DNA of 64,000 bases, from NCBI RefSeq assembly GCF_010993775.1, contig NZ_WOTO01000010.1:62001-126000 (forward strand). The letters run 5' to 3'. Origin of the DNA: Fodinicola feengrottensis. GTDB lineage: Bacteria > Actinomycetota > Actinomycetes > Mycobacteriales > HKI-0501. The position numbers and the translations under genes are program-made. This document shows positions 19,070 to 27,738 of the stretch, piece after piece; the first letter of the stretch is position 1; every line of letters starts with the position of its first letter. The notes under the pieces are model-generated. The model was not told where the DNA came from. It saw only the letters and a program-made list of their open reading frames with translations, and did not search any database.

Positions 19070-19888
19070 ATGAGCACCGGCGGGCATCCGGAGATCGACA
19101 CCAGCAAGCCGAGCATCGCGCGGGTGTACGACTACGCGCTCGGCGGCAAGGACAACTTCGAGGTGGACCGCCAGGTGCTGGCGAGCATGTTGCTCATCGA
19201 CCCGGAGATCCCGACGGTGGCGCGGGCGCATCGGGACTGGTCTCGGCGGGTGATCCGGTGGCTGGTCGAGCGGGTCGGGATCGACCAGTTCCTGGACTGC
19301 GGTTCCGGGCTGCCCACCATGGAGAACACCCACGAGGTCGCGCAACAGGTGGACCCGGACGCGCGGGTGGTCTATGTCGACAACGACCCGGTGGTGATCG
19401 CGCACGGCCGGGCGTTGCTGGAGGACAACCCGAACACCCGGTTCGTGAACGCCGACCTGCGCGAGCCGCAGAAGCTGTTCCGGATGGCCGGGCTGGTGGT
19501 GGACTTCCTGGACCTGGAGCGCCCGGCCGCGCTCATCCAGTGCGGCACGATCCACCACATCGACCAGCTCGCCGACCAGCAGGCGATCATGCGCCAGTAT
19601 GTGGACACTCTGGTCAGCGGCTCGTACGTGGCAATGACCCACGTCCACGACCCGGCCGACGGGAGCGAGGCCAGCAAGCTCGCGCAGCGCATCGAGGCCG
19701 GCTACCGGTCCACCAACGCGACCACCCACTGGCGGCCCAGGCACGAGATCGAAACCCTTTTCGCCGGCCTGGAGATCGTCCCGCCCGGGCTGGTAGCGCT
19801 GCCCCGCTGGTGGCCGGCCGGGCCGCCCAACGGCGACCTCGACCCGATCTACGACATCATTCTCGGCGCCGTCGCACACAAACCCTGA
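19070..19888 (+). CDS. SAM-dependent methyltransferase, DUF574 family
   Basis: An intact 272-aa protein of the actinobacterial 'S-adenosyl methyltransferase' (DUF574/Methyltransf_19) family. 'PSIARVYDYALGGKDNFEVDRQ' is the family signature, 'FLDCGSGLPTMENTHEVAQ' is the SAM-binding motif I, 'VVYVDNDPVVIAHGRALL' is motif II, and 'TTHWRPRHEIETLFAGLEIVPPGLVALPRWWP' is the C-terminal family box. The substrate is unknown; such genes are abundant in actinomycetes and often appear near regulators. It is isolated, with an upstream GGGGGCTGACCG spacer and no clear operon partner. Confidence 0.92.
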   Translation: MSTGGHPEIDTSKPSIARVYDYALGGKDNFEVDRQVLASMLLIDPEIPTVARAHRDWSRRVIRWLVERVGIDQFLDCGSGLPTMENTHEVAQQVDPDARVVYVDNDPVVIAHGRALLEDNPNTRFVNADLREPQKLFRMAGLVVDFLDLERPAALIQCGTIHHIDQLADQQAIMRQYVDTLVSGSYVAMTHVHDPADGSEASKLAQRIEAGYRSTNATTHWRPRHEIETLFAGLEIVPPGLVALPRWWPAGPPNGDLDPIYDIILGAVAHKP

Positions 19889-20138
19889 CCTTAGCTTGAC
19901 ATTTGGACTATGGGCTTGGTGTTGGACCCCAGTTGATCATGGAAGCAGCCCACCCAACGCGACCGCGGTCGCGATATCACCCACGATCTTCCCCGATCAT
20001 GACTGGCCCGACTGCCCCGCCACGGCGCCAACGCCCGACGCAGTGACTTGAGACATCGCAATCCCAAGTTTCCAGCACTGGACAGGCACTTCCGTGCATT
20101 TCAGACCGTGTCACTCGCCAACAGACGAAATCCCGAGG

Positions 20139-20605
20139 CTAGATGACCTATTTGTCGTTGTGCCAGATGGCGGCGGTGAGGGCGAGTACGCGTTGCAGGA
20201 CGCGCACGATGACGCCGTTGGGGGTGCGGCTTCCGTGTCGTTCCAGGTCGAGTTGGTTTTTGAAGGTCTGGTTGATCGATTCGATGACCTGCCGCAAAGG
20301 TTTGAACAGGTGCGCTCCGGGGCGTTCGGTTTCGCCTTTGCGGGCCGGGCGCAGCCATTGTGACTCCGAAGTGAATCCGAGCAAGGCCTGCATCACCGCC
20401 AAGGTGACCAACTCAGCGTCGGTCAGCTTCGGGGCGATCCCACCTCCGGTCGCCACGGCGCCAGCCCGGGTGCGGCTTTGAGCAAGTCGTCAACCGTCAC
20501 GTACAAGTGCAGTAGCGAGGATGTCCAGGTTGTTCGTCACAAAACGATCATGGACGCCCTCGCCTCGACTCTGAGCAAGCCATGTCCTTGGAATAGGTCA
20601 TCTAG
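20139..20605. mobile_element. Internally deleted IS982-type element with intact ends
   Basis: The ends carry a perfect 14-bp inverted repeat: CTAGATGACCTATT (20139-20152) and AATAGGTCATCTAG (20592-20605). Between them lies only the first and last parts of a transposase gene. At 467 bp it is about half the length of a full IS982 element, so it is non-autonomous but could be mobilised in trans. I see no convincing target-site duplication. Part of the spacer to the left (19889-20138) holds no recognisable gene. Confidence 0.75.
20148..20540 (-). pseudogene. IS982-family transposase remnant
   Basis: The N-terminal part reads, over frame changes near 20515 and 20450, 'VTNNLDILATAL..YVTVDDLLKAAPGLAPWRP..GIAPKLTDAELVTLAVMQALLGFTSESQWL'. 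It then jumps straight into the C-terminal part 'RPARKGETERPGAHLFKPLRQVIESINQTFKNQLDLERHG...LQRVLALTAAIWHNDK'. In complete actinobacterial IS982 transposases about 110-120 residues, holding much of the DDE core, lie between these blocks, so catalysis is lost. The stop codon falls in the left terminal repeat. Confidence 0.85.
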
Positions 20606-20620
20606 TAGAGCAGGGTTGTG

Positions 20621-20650
20621 GGCCGCCGGGCGTAGTGGTGCCCGGCGGCC
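20621..20650. terminator. Hairpin between HNH gene and IS remnant
   Basis: GGCCGCCGGGC and GCCCGGCGGCC form an 11-bp perfect stem with an 8-nt loop, followed on the + strand by GGGTGGATTTTTCT. It lies just downstream of the HNH gene stop (20663), so it could end that transcript, and the T-run would serve + strand transcription. Confidence 0.6.
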
Positions 20651-20662
20651 GGGTGGATTTTT

Positions 20663-21908
20663 CTATGCGGCGAGTTGGTTGATGCCGCGGATGGGTCTTC
20701 GTTCGCGGTCAACGTACGCGGGCGGCAGGAATTCAACAATTCCGTCAACAATGCGTACATCCCAACCGCCGTGATGGACGAGCCGATGACACCTATCGCA
20801 AAGGAGCACGCAATTTTCAAGGGAAGTAGCTCCACCGTCCGCCCAGTGACAAATGTGATGCCCCCGTGTCCAGCGGGGTGGTCGACCGCATCTGGCGCAG
20901 CCTTTGTCGCGCGCTATCAAGGCTTTGCGTAGGGCTGGTGTGATGAGTCGTTCGTTGCGTCCAACATCAAGGGGCACGCTGTCGCTGCCCAGCACCATCG
21001 GGATGATGTCCGCGTCACAAGCCAGCCAGCCGGCGGACGCCCTCTGGGGAAATCGGTGCGCCGCTGTGCGGATAGGCGACACCGATCCGGTCCCGCAGCA
21101 TGTCCCAGCTGATGGTAATGGTGAGATGCGGCCGCTCGGCACCCTGGATCGGGAGTTTCCCGGAGTCCGCGATCAGATTCAACGCTTCCGCTAACGCGTC
21201 CCCGTTGCGCTCGGACACTGACCGCTGATCAGGGGTCCCGTTCTCGGCCGGGCGGGGTTTGGCCAGGGGGCTGAGGATCTCGCTGAAGAGGGTCCCGGTT
21301 TCGCCGTCGAAGGAGCCACTGAAGTTCAGTCGTCCGTCTGTGCCGGTGTGGAGGGATAGTTCTCGGCGTGGTGTCTCGTTTTCGTGTTCGGAGGGCGCGG
21401 GTCCGTCGGGGTCCAGGTGATCATGGATGCGTCGCCCTACTTTGGCCAGACCGGGTGCGGTGTACCGTTTCGCGTGCTCCACCAGGGAAGCCTCGGCTTC
21501 CTCACGGTCCTTGATGGTCACCCTGGCCGGGAGCCTGTTAACGACCCCAACGATCGTGTCGATTTGGGAGTCGGCGAGTTCCCCGCGGCGCATCGCATGG
21601 CTCGCGATGCTGAGTGTGGGTGCGAGTGTTTCCCCGGTCAGGGCTTGGCTGGGGCACAGGTTCAGGGCTCGTTTGTAGCGTCGGGATGCCTCTGTGGGGG
21701 ACAGTCGAAGGAGGTCTTGCAGCATGCCCAGGGTGTTGCGGTGTCCGAGCGTCTTGCCGACGTTTCCTCGGTGGATCGCGGCGACAATGTCCAGTACTTC
21801 GACCTGCAGTAGCCGGACCGCTTTTTCTTTCTTCTGTAGCAGCTCGCCGAGCTCGTCTGGGTCACACCTCCAGAGTTCTGGAGTGGTGGTGTCGTCGCCG
21901 GCGGCCAT
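20663..21908 (-). CDS. DUF222/HNH endonuclease family protein (one frame break)
   Basis: The N-terminal region (residues about 10-285, 'ELGELLQKKEKAVRLLQVEVLDIVAAIHRGNVG...TLSIASHAMRRGELADSQIDTIVGVVNRLPA') is a DUF222-type helical domain of the 13E12-repeat family. The C-terminal HNH nuclease reads 'CARCGRPPRWTRGHHICHWADGGATSLENCVLLCDRCHRLVHHGG', with two CxxC zinc pairs and the H-N-H residues. The frame breaks at 21020-21031, where AGCC occurs three times; removing one unit gives 'GVRRLACDADIIPMVL'. Such genes are multicopy in actinobacteria and often associated with mobile DNA, consistent with the adjacent IS remnant. Their biological role is unsettled. Confidence 0.87.
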
Positions 21909-22039
21909 GACATTAATTCTACCGCCGGCACCGACAGTTTGGTCGCGTACGGGTGATCAGGAAATGGATACTTTCACAATAATCCCAACGAAACATAGAG
22001 CGCGCGCATTCAACTCCTGCGAGTTGGGCGGCGAACCCA

Positions 22040-22165
22040 TCAGAATGCCTCCAGTTTCGCGCTCTCGTCGCGCAGGGTGCGGAGTTTGGTCGCGATCTCC
22101 GCGATGCTGGCCAGGTGCTGCGCGGTGGAATGCAACGAGTCTCCCGGTCGCTCGTACGGACATCT
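22040..22165 (-). pseudogene. Possible gene remnant
   Basis: One frame reads 'RCPYERPGDSLHSTAQHLASIAEIATKLRTLRDESAKLEAF' and then stops. It looks like a genuine helical C-terminus, with codon third-position GC like its neighbours, but has no start signal of its own. It may be the tail of a degraded regulator, or a small protein starting at an unrecognised codon. The rest of 21909-22174 shows nothing. Confidence 0.25.
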
Positions 22166-22174
22166 GTGCGCAGG

Positions 22175-23623
22175 CTAGGCGCGGACCGCACGGCCACGGA
22201 TCGCGGACAGCACGGCGGCCAGCACCATGATTCCCGTCAGGGTGTAGAAAGCCACACTGACTCCGCTGGTGAAAGCGACCGCCGCAGGCCCGTGCAGGCT
22301 GGCGGTGCCCACGAAGATGGCGAAGGCGGTGCTCCGCGGAATAGCGAATGCGGCGACCAGAATGGCGAGGGTGAAGGAAAACACCATGCCGACACTGGCA
22401 AAGGTACGCATCACACCGGAAGCGATCCCGAGCCGCTCCGCTGGCGCGGCCTTCATCACCGCGGAGCTGTTGGCGGAATAGAAGAAACTGCCGCCCACCA
22501 TGATCACCGCATTACCGATCGCCGGCAGCCACAGGCTGCTGGTAATGGTCATCTGCGCGAAAATCACCAAGGCGATCACCGAAATTCCCAAACCGGCGGT
22601 CGCCGGGATGACCGGCCCGAGCCGGTCGGCGACCCGCCCGGTGTACGGGCCGGTGATCGCGCCGATCAGATAGCCCGGCACCATCAGCAACGACGCGTCG
22701 ATCGGGGTCAGTCCACGCGGACCCTGCAAATACATGATCACCAGGAAAAGCACCGCGAAACTGGCGAGATTTTGCAGGAGTGCGGCCACCAACGCCGGCA
22801 CCATCGTCGGAATGCGGAACAGCGACAGATCCAACGTCGGCTCTTTGTGCCGCAACTCGATGAACACGAAAGCCACCAGCAGCACCACGCCGCCGACCAG
22901 GAAACCGACCTGGACGGCGTTCAACGGCTCGACGGCCAGTTTCGTCATCACCCACACCACGGCGAACAGCCCGAGGCCCAGCGTGATCATTCCCAGTGGG
23001 TCGAGCCGCCGGCGTACCCGCTCGCCGCGATCGCGCAGCACCAGCGCCGCCAGCACCAGCGCGACCAGACCGATCGGCAGGTTGATCCAGAAGATACACC
23101 GCCATGACACGTACGTGACGATGACCCCGCCGAGCAGCACGCCCAGCACCGAGCCCAGCGAATAGCCGAGCGCGTTGATGCCGTACGCGCGACCGCGTTC
23201 CTCCGGCGGGTAGAGCTCGGAAATCACCGCGCCACTGTTGGCGGCGACCAGCGCCGCGCCCAGGCCCTGCAGCACTCGGAAACCGATGATGGACGGCCCG
23301 TCCCAGGCCACCGCGCACAGCACCGAGCCCAGGACGAAGATCCCGAAGCCGACCTCGTACATCCGGACCCGGCCGTACATGTCTCCCAGCCGCCCGACCT
23401 GGGTGGCCAACACGGTGACTACCAGCAGATACGCCACCACCACCCAGGTGACCGAGGCCAGCGAGATCTTCAGCTCATGCTGGATCGCGGGCAGCGCGAG
23501 CACCACGATGGTGCCGTCGATCGCGGCGATGAGCACGCCGATCATCACGACCAGCATGCCCAGCCCGCGCCGCGCCTGGACAGGCGGCGCGTCGACTGTT
23601 TGGCTCACCATCGCCTCAGGCAT
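22175..23623 (-). CDS. MFS drug transporter, DHA2 (14-TMS) type
   Basis: An intact 482-aa permease. 'GVLIAAIDGTIVVLALPAIQHEL' matches motif D1/first helix of drug:proton antiporters, 'GRLGDMYGRVRMYEVG' is MFS motif A, and 'GALVAANSGAVISELYPPEERGRAYGINALGYSLGSVLGVLLGG' is motif C, the antiporter motif. About 14 hydrophobic helices are visible. It likely exports a toxic small molecule through the cytoplasmic membrane. Its ATG overlaps the stop of the upstream VOC gene by 8 nt, making it the third gene of an RHH-VOC-MFS operon. VOC proteins that bind or modify drugs are often paired with exporters. Confidence 0.92.
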   Translation of the reverse strand: MPEAMVSQTVDAPPVQARRGLGMLVVMIGVLIAAIDGTIVVLALPAIQHELKISLASVTWVVVAYLLVVTVLATQVGRLGDMYGRVRMYEVGFGIFVLGSVLCAVAWDGPSIIGFRVLQGLGAALVAANSGAVISELYPPEERGRAYGINALGYSLGSVLGVLLGGVIVTYVSWRCIFWINLPIGLVALVLAALVLRDRGERVRRRLDPLGMITLGLGLFAVVWVMTKLAVEPLNAVQVGFLVGGVVLLVAFVFIELRHKEPTLDLSLFRIPTMVPALVAALLQNLASFAVLFLVIMYLQGPRGLTPIDASLLMVPGYLIGAITGPYTGRVADRLGPVIPATAGLGISVIALVIFAQMTITSSLWLPAIGNAVIMVGGSFFYSANSSAVMKAAPAERLGIASGVMRTFASVGMVFSFTLAILVAAFAIPRSTAFAIFVGTASLHGPAAVAFTSGVSVAFYTLTGIMVLAAVLSAIRGRAVRA

Positions 23624-23963
23624 CTTTCGCGGGAGCCTGCAGCGTCCACGTCCGGCCGTCGGGGTCGCGTACGGTCATCATCTTGCTGCCGAAGTGGGTT
23701 TCCTCGAACGGACTCACCACCTCAACGATCGCGTCCGGCTCGAACTTGTCGGCGTCCGGCACCTTCAGCACCAGCTGGATCCCCAACTGCTGACTTTCGG
23801 GCACCTCGGCGATGAAGATCGGCGGACTGTCGCCGTTGCGCAGCTGGCCGGAGTTGTGGTCGGTCGCGAACTCCAGCTCATAGCCCAGGGCCTGGAAGAA
23901 CTTCGCGGACTTGCCCCAGTTGTGGGTGTCCAGGAAAACGGTCTCGATGCCTTCGGTGGTCAT
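23616..23963 (-). CDS. VOC-family (glyoxalase/bleomycin-resistance-like) protein
   Basis: An intact 115-aa single-domain protein. 'IETVFLDTHNWGKSAKFFQALGYELEFATDHNSGQLRN' and 'HFGSKMMTVRDPDGRTWTLQAPA' are the two beta-alpha-beta-beta-beta halves of a VOC fold. Some members bind drugs stoichiometrically, others are metalloenzymes. The downstream gene encodes a drug-type exporter and the upstream gene an RHH regulator. It is separated from the RHH stop by one base and overlaps the MFS start, so translation is coupled along the operon. Confidence 0.88.
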   Translation of the reverse strand: MTTEGIETVFLDTHNWGKSAKFFQALGYELEFATDHNSGQLRNGDSPPIFIAEVPESQQLGIQLVLKVPDADKFEPDAIVEVVSPFEETHFGSKMMTVRDPDGRTWTLQAPAKDA

Positions 23964-23964
23964 G

Positions 23965-24129
23965 TCATTTCTCCTTGTCGGCGGCGGTCGGGTTGTCGAG
24001 GTGGGCGCGGTCGAGGTAGGCGCGCAGCGCGTCGGCGACCAGCGCCGAGAGCGACAGCTCCGCCTCGATGGCGCGGTACTTGACCTGCTTGATCAACCCA
24101 ACCGGTAGGTACACGTTGAACTGCTTCAC
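23965..24129 (-). CDS. Ribbon-helix-helix (CopG/Arc-type) regulator
   Basis: A short gene of 54 codons. GTG at 24129 is preceded by GGGAG 8 nt upstream; an alternative GTG at 24144 lacks a ribosome site. The protein opens with the RHH strand '[38 protein letters not shown]', followed by a short charged tail. RHH proteins bind DNA as dimers and stack cooperatively on repeated 7-8 bp sites. Exactly such a site, CTAG repeated every 8 bp, lies just upstream. It heads the RHH-VOC-MFS operon and probably autoregulates it. Confidence 0.82.
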   Translation of the reverse strand: MKQFNVYLPVGLIKQVKYRAIEAELSLSALVADALRAYLDRAHLDNPTAADKEK

Positions 24130-24146
24130 GTCGTCGTCTCCCACGG

Positions 24147-24182
24147 CTACTATGCTAGCAACCTAGACGGCTAGAACGCTAG
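24147..24182. promoter_or_regulatory. Periodic CTAG operator for the RHH regulator
   Basis: CTAG occurs at 24155, 24163, 24171 and 24179, exactly 8 bp apart, with a degenerate CTAC at 24147 in the same register. CTAG is rare in GC-rich actinobacterial DNA, so four in phase is not expected by chance. The array sits directly upstream of the RHH gene start and would overlap its promoter. Confidence 0.75.
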
Positions 24183-24270
24183 TGGTATCGACTGACGGAA
24201 GCGTCAGGGCATCGAGGAGTCGCGGAACTGGGCGGCCATGATTCGCTCGGCGTCGCTCAGGTCGTGCACA

Positions 24271-25186
24271 TCAGAGTCTGATGAGGTCGAGCGAGACTCG
24301 CCATAGGTGAGCCGCGCGCTCGGGATCCAGTGCGTACGCGGCAACCCCGCGGCGGATCCCGGGCTGGTGCTCAGGAGCTTGCGCGCAGTCCTCGAAGTAA
24401 CTGCCGGTGACACCTTCCACCAGCGGGGACGCGGCCAGCAACACCGAAGTCGCGGCGCCCTGCTGAACGGTCTTCCACGACACGTCCGTGCTGGTCGAGT
24501 CGAAGGAAGCCGGCGCGGCCGCGAGGTCATCGATGTGCCGGGACAGGTGGGTGGCGGTGATCCGGCCCGGGTTGAGCGCGTTCACCGCGATGCCGTCGCT
24601 GGCCCAGCGTTTGGCGGCTTCGACGGCGAAGAGAATGTTCGCCGTCTTCGACTGCCCGTAGGCGAGCCACCGGTCGTACGGCCGGCGGACGAACTGGAGG
24701 TCGTCGAAGTCGACATCGCTGTTCACGTGCCCGACCGAGCTGACCGACACCACGCGCGCGCTCCCAGCCGCGGCGAGGGCGTCGTGCAGGCCGGTGGCGA
24801 GCGCGAAGTGGCCGAGGTGGTTGGTCGCGAACTGCAGTTCCCAGCCCTGCGAAGTCCTGGTCTCGGGGGTAGCCATGATGCCGGCGTTGTTGACCAGGAT
24901 GTGCAGCGGTCCGGTCCAGCCGTCGACGAACGCGGCCACCGACCCTTGATCGGCGAGGTCAAGCGGCGCGACCAGCACGTTCCGCCCGATTTCCAGGGCC
25001 GTACGTCGGCCGGCTTCCACGTTGCGTACGGCCAGTGTCACCTCAGCACCGGCGCCCGCGAGCGCCCGGGCGGTCTCCACGCCGATGCCCGATGCGCCGC
25101 CGGTGACGATCGCCCGCCGGCCACCCAAGTCGATCCCGGCGACCACGTCGGCCGCTGTCGAGAAGGCCCCGAAAAGGGGTGTTCAT
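24271..25186 (-). CDS. Short-chain dehydrogenase/reductase (frame break at N-terminus)
   Basis: An SDR of the retinol-dehydrogenase-like subgroup. 'GRRAIVTGGASGIGVETARALAGAGAEVTLAVRN' is the Rossmann NADP(H) site, 'NNAGIMA' the stabilising motif, 'SSVGH' the catalytic Ser region and 'YGQSKTANI' the YxxxK. The most likely start is ATG at 25186 (GGAGG upstream), giving 'MNTPF', with one extra T in a TTTT run near 25170 before 'GAFSTAADVVAGIDLGG'. Length is about 305 aa. It is divergent from a TetR gene with an AAGCGGA-repeat region between, so it is probably under that regulator. Confidence 0.87.
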
Positions 25187-25212
25187 GATGGCGCCTCCGA
25201 TGACTGTACGCT

Positions 25213-25235
25213 TAAGCGGATGCGGCTCCGCTAAA
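25213..25235. promoter_or_regulatory. Putative TetR operator between SDR and TetR genes
   Basis: TTAAGCGGA and TCCGCTAAA face each other with a 5-6 bp spacer, and a further AAGCGGAG follows at 25245. The repeated AGCGGA half-sites in the divergent gap suggest the TetR binding region, although the palindrome is imperfect. Confidence 0.45.
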
Positions 25236-25277
25236 TCCGAGAATAAGCGGAGTCAGCTCCGGATGCAAGGAGGAGCA

Positions 25278-25832
25278 GTGCGCGCCGACGCCCAGCAAAA
25301 CCACGAACGGTTGCTTGAGATGGCCGCGAAGGCCTTCGCACGGGACGGGACGGGAGCGTCGCTGAAGGCGATCGCGGAAGCGGCCGGCGTCGGCATCGGC
25401 ACCCTCTACCGGCGGTTTCCCACCCGCGAGACGCTCGTGGAAGCGGTCTATCGCAACGAAGTGACGAACCTCTGTGCGGCCGCGCAGACCCTGCTGGCTG
25501 AGCTGTCGCCGGTGGACGCTGTGCAGGCGTGGTCGGAGCGGTTCGTCGACTTCATGACCGCCAAGCGGGGCATGGCCGCCGCATTGCGGGTCGTCCTCAC
25601 CTCCCCGGACGACCTCATGCGTACCCGCTTCCTGTTGCGCGACGCGATCGCGATGCTGCTCAACGCGGGCGCCGCCGACGGTTCGATCCGGGCCGGCCTC
25701 GACCCGTACGACGTGCTGATGGGCCTCGGCGGGATCACCCTGATCGCCGAAGAGCAGCGGGACCTCGCGCTGCGGCTCGTCGATCTCCTCATCAACGGAG
25801 TAATTGCCGGCGCGACGCTTTCAGACAACTAG
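25278..25832 (+). CDS. TetR-family regulator
   Basis: GTG at 25278 has AAGGAGGAG directly upstream and begins '[60 protein letters not shown]', a full TetR helix-turn-helix. The C-terminal domain ('[17 protein letters not shown]', '[37 protein letters not shown]') is the SbtR/TetR_C type frequent beside SDR genes. Intact, 184 aa. It is divergent from the SDR gene and convergent with the FAD oxidase gene, their TAG stop codons sharing the same CTAG tetramer. Confidence 0.9.
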   Translation: MRADAQQNHERLLEMAAKAFARDGTGASLKAIAEAAGVGIGTLYRRFPTRETLVEAVYRNEVTNLCAAAQTLLAELSPVDAVQAWSERFVDFMTAKRGMAAALRVVLTSPDDLMRTRFLLRDAIAMLLNAGAADGSIRAGLDPYDVLMGLGGITLIAEEQRDLALRLVDLLINGVIAGATLSDN

Positions 25833-27414
25833 GCTGGTTCGATCGAGAGGGCGTGCCGGAAAACATTTCGCGGGTCCCAGCGGGATTTGATTCGCTGCAG
25901 CCGCGGGTAGTTTTCCTTGTAATACAAGGTGGACCATGGCACGCCTGAGGTGTTCCAAACCGGGTCCGCGAGGTCAACGTCGGGGTAGTTGACGGTACGA
26001 GCCGTCGCTGACCTCGCCGGGCACCGGCACCCCACCTGTGTCGGCGTAAACGTCACGATAGAAATTGCGAATCCAGGCCAAATTGCTGGCATCGTCGGAG
26101 TCATTCGTCCAGAGCGCCGCGAAAACCGCCTTCATGACCACATCCCGCTGGGCCACCGCGGTGTCACTCGGCTTGACGGCCTGGACCTCGCCGCCGTATC
26201 CGACCAGCAGCATGCCGCCGCCCGAGTTGCCGGTGGAATTGGTCAGGTGGCGGTAAATCGTGGCGAGCTGGGTGTCCGTGTACGAGCGGCGCAAATAGGC
26301 CGCTTTGTTCTTGTAGCGGCGGGTGATCAGATCGCCCGGCTCACCAGCGCCCGGCCAGGTGGTCGAATGCAACCAGGGCATCGTCCCGCCGGTCGTTCAG
26401 GATCGGTTTCACCGTGACACCCGCGGTGACCTCCTTCACAAAGGCGCTGACCAGCGCGTTCGCGTTCGGGATGCCGGCGTCGATCTGGATGAACAGCTGG
26501 AAGCTGCCAGCACTGCGGTGCGTCGGCATCAGAATCGCGTAGAGGCCGGCGTACGGCGAACCGGGCGCGCTGTTGCGCTCATGCCAAGTGCCGAAGTTTC
26601 GCATCAGCTTGCCGAAATCCGATTCGGTCATCTGCTCCCAGGGCCAAATAACCAAGCATGCGAGCTCTTGGCTGGGTGCCGGCGGCAGCAGCTGCGAGGT
26701 GCCGGGCGTACGCAGCCAATATCGAGTGACCACACCGAAATTGCCACCCCCGCCGCCGGTGTGCGCCCACCAGAGGTCGTGGTTCGGGTCGTCCGGTTCG
26801 CGGCTGGCCACCACCGCGCGGGCGGTGCCGTTCCGGTCGACCACGACGACCTCCACGGCATCCAGGTGATCGACCACCGACCCGTACCGGCGGGACAGCG
26901 GCCCGTACCCACCACCGGCGAAGTGCCCACCGGCGCCGACATCCGGGCAGCCGCCGGCCGGGATCGTCACACCCCAGCCCTTGAACAAGGTCTTATAGAC
27001 GTGTCCGAGGGTGGCGCCGGGTTGTACGGCGAACGCGCCGCGGTCAGCGTCGAAGCCGACCGCGTCCATCGGCGCCAGGTCCAGCAGCATCCGCACCGCC
27101 GGGTCGGCGGTGAAGTTCTCAAAGCAATGCCCACCACTGCGTACGGCGACTCGCCGCCCGGACCGCACCGCGTCGGACACCGCCCGCACCACCTGGTCGG
27201 TCGATCCGACCACCCGGATTTCGTCCGGCCGGCCAACGAAGCGGAAGTTGTTGCCACGCAACAAACTCTCATAGCGCGGATCGGTCGGGCGTACGCTCAT
27301 CGGCCCGAAGCCCGCCGGGGTCGGCGGTGCCGCGGCAGCCGCCGCCTTGGGGACGAGCGCCGCGGCGACGCCGCCCGCGGTAAGCAATTTCCGGCGATTC
27401 AACGAAATGTCCAT
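25829..27414 (-). CDS. Secreted FAD-linked oxidase, berberine-bridge type (two frame breaks)
   Basis: The N-terminus [22 protein letters not shown] is a twin-arginine signal. The FAD-binding domain shows '[13 protein letters not shown]' (8-alpha-histidyl FAD) and '[27 protein letters not shown]', whose Cys is the second covalent FAD link of bicovalent flavin oxidases. The substrate domain and a C-terminal BBE segment ('[27 protein letters not shown]') follow. Frame changes lie near 26345 and 25985. Corrected length is about 528 aa. Enzymes of this type oxidise sugars or secondary-metabolite alcohols with O2. A putative iron box lies upstream. Confidence 0.87.
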
Positions 27415-27524
27415 GACGATCTCCCGAAAGTCGTGTTTTGCCTGCTGTCGTTGACGTTATGGACGCCATCGGGCGTACGACATCCGGCTGGGGCCTAGAC
27501 CTCAGTGGTGCTAGCCCCACCCTG

Positions 27525-27546
27525 CAAGTTAGGCTGCCCTAAGTTG
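27525..27546. promoter_or_regulatory. Iron-box-like palindrome (DtxR/IdeR type)
   Basis: CAAGTTAGG-CTGC-CCTAAGTTG is an inverted repeat with one mismatched pair. The core TTAGGCTGCCCTAA matches 12 of 14 bases of the TTAGGCTAACCTAA half of the DtxR/IdeR consensus. It lies 111 bp upstream of the FAD oxidase and 193 bp upstream of the divergent TIM-barrel gene. The remainder of 27415-27738 shows no gene. Confidence 0.4.
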
Positions 27547-27738
27547 AACGGGAAGGATGATCGTGGTCAGCGCCAGCGGTTGCTCGGCTGAGATTTCGCA
27601 CAATCGGCATGTCTTCCGCGTACGAAACGCCGACTAACTAAATAGCCGGTCGAAGTGGCGATATGCGGGTTTGGCACTTGACGTTTGTCATTTTTGCTCA
27701 GATTATCGGCGCGGCCTTATCGAAGGAGACCAGTGCCG

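Noticed and set aside
22115..23107. 330-codon plus-strand frame rich in His/Arg/Gln
   Set aside because: Shadow of the intact MFS transporter gene.
26323..27498. 391-codon plus-strand frame
   Set aside because: Exact antisense shadow of the FAD-linked oxidase, which has clear motifs and a signal peptide.
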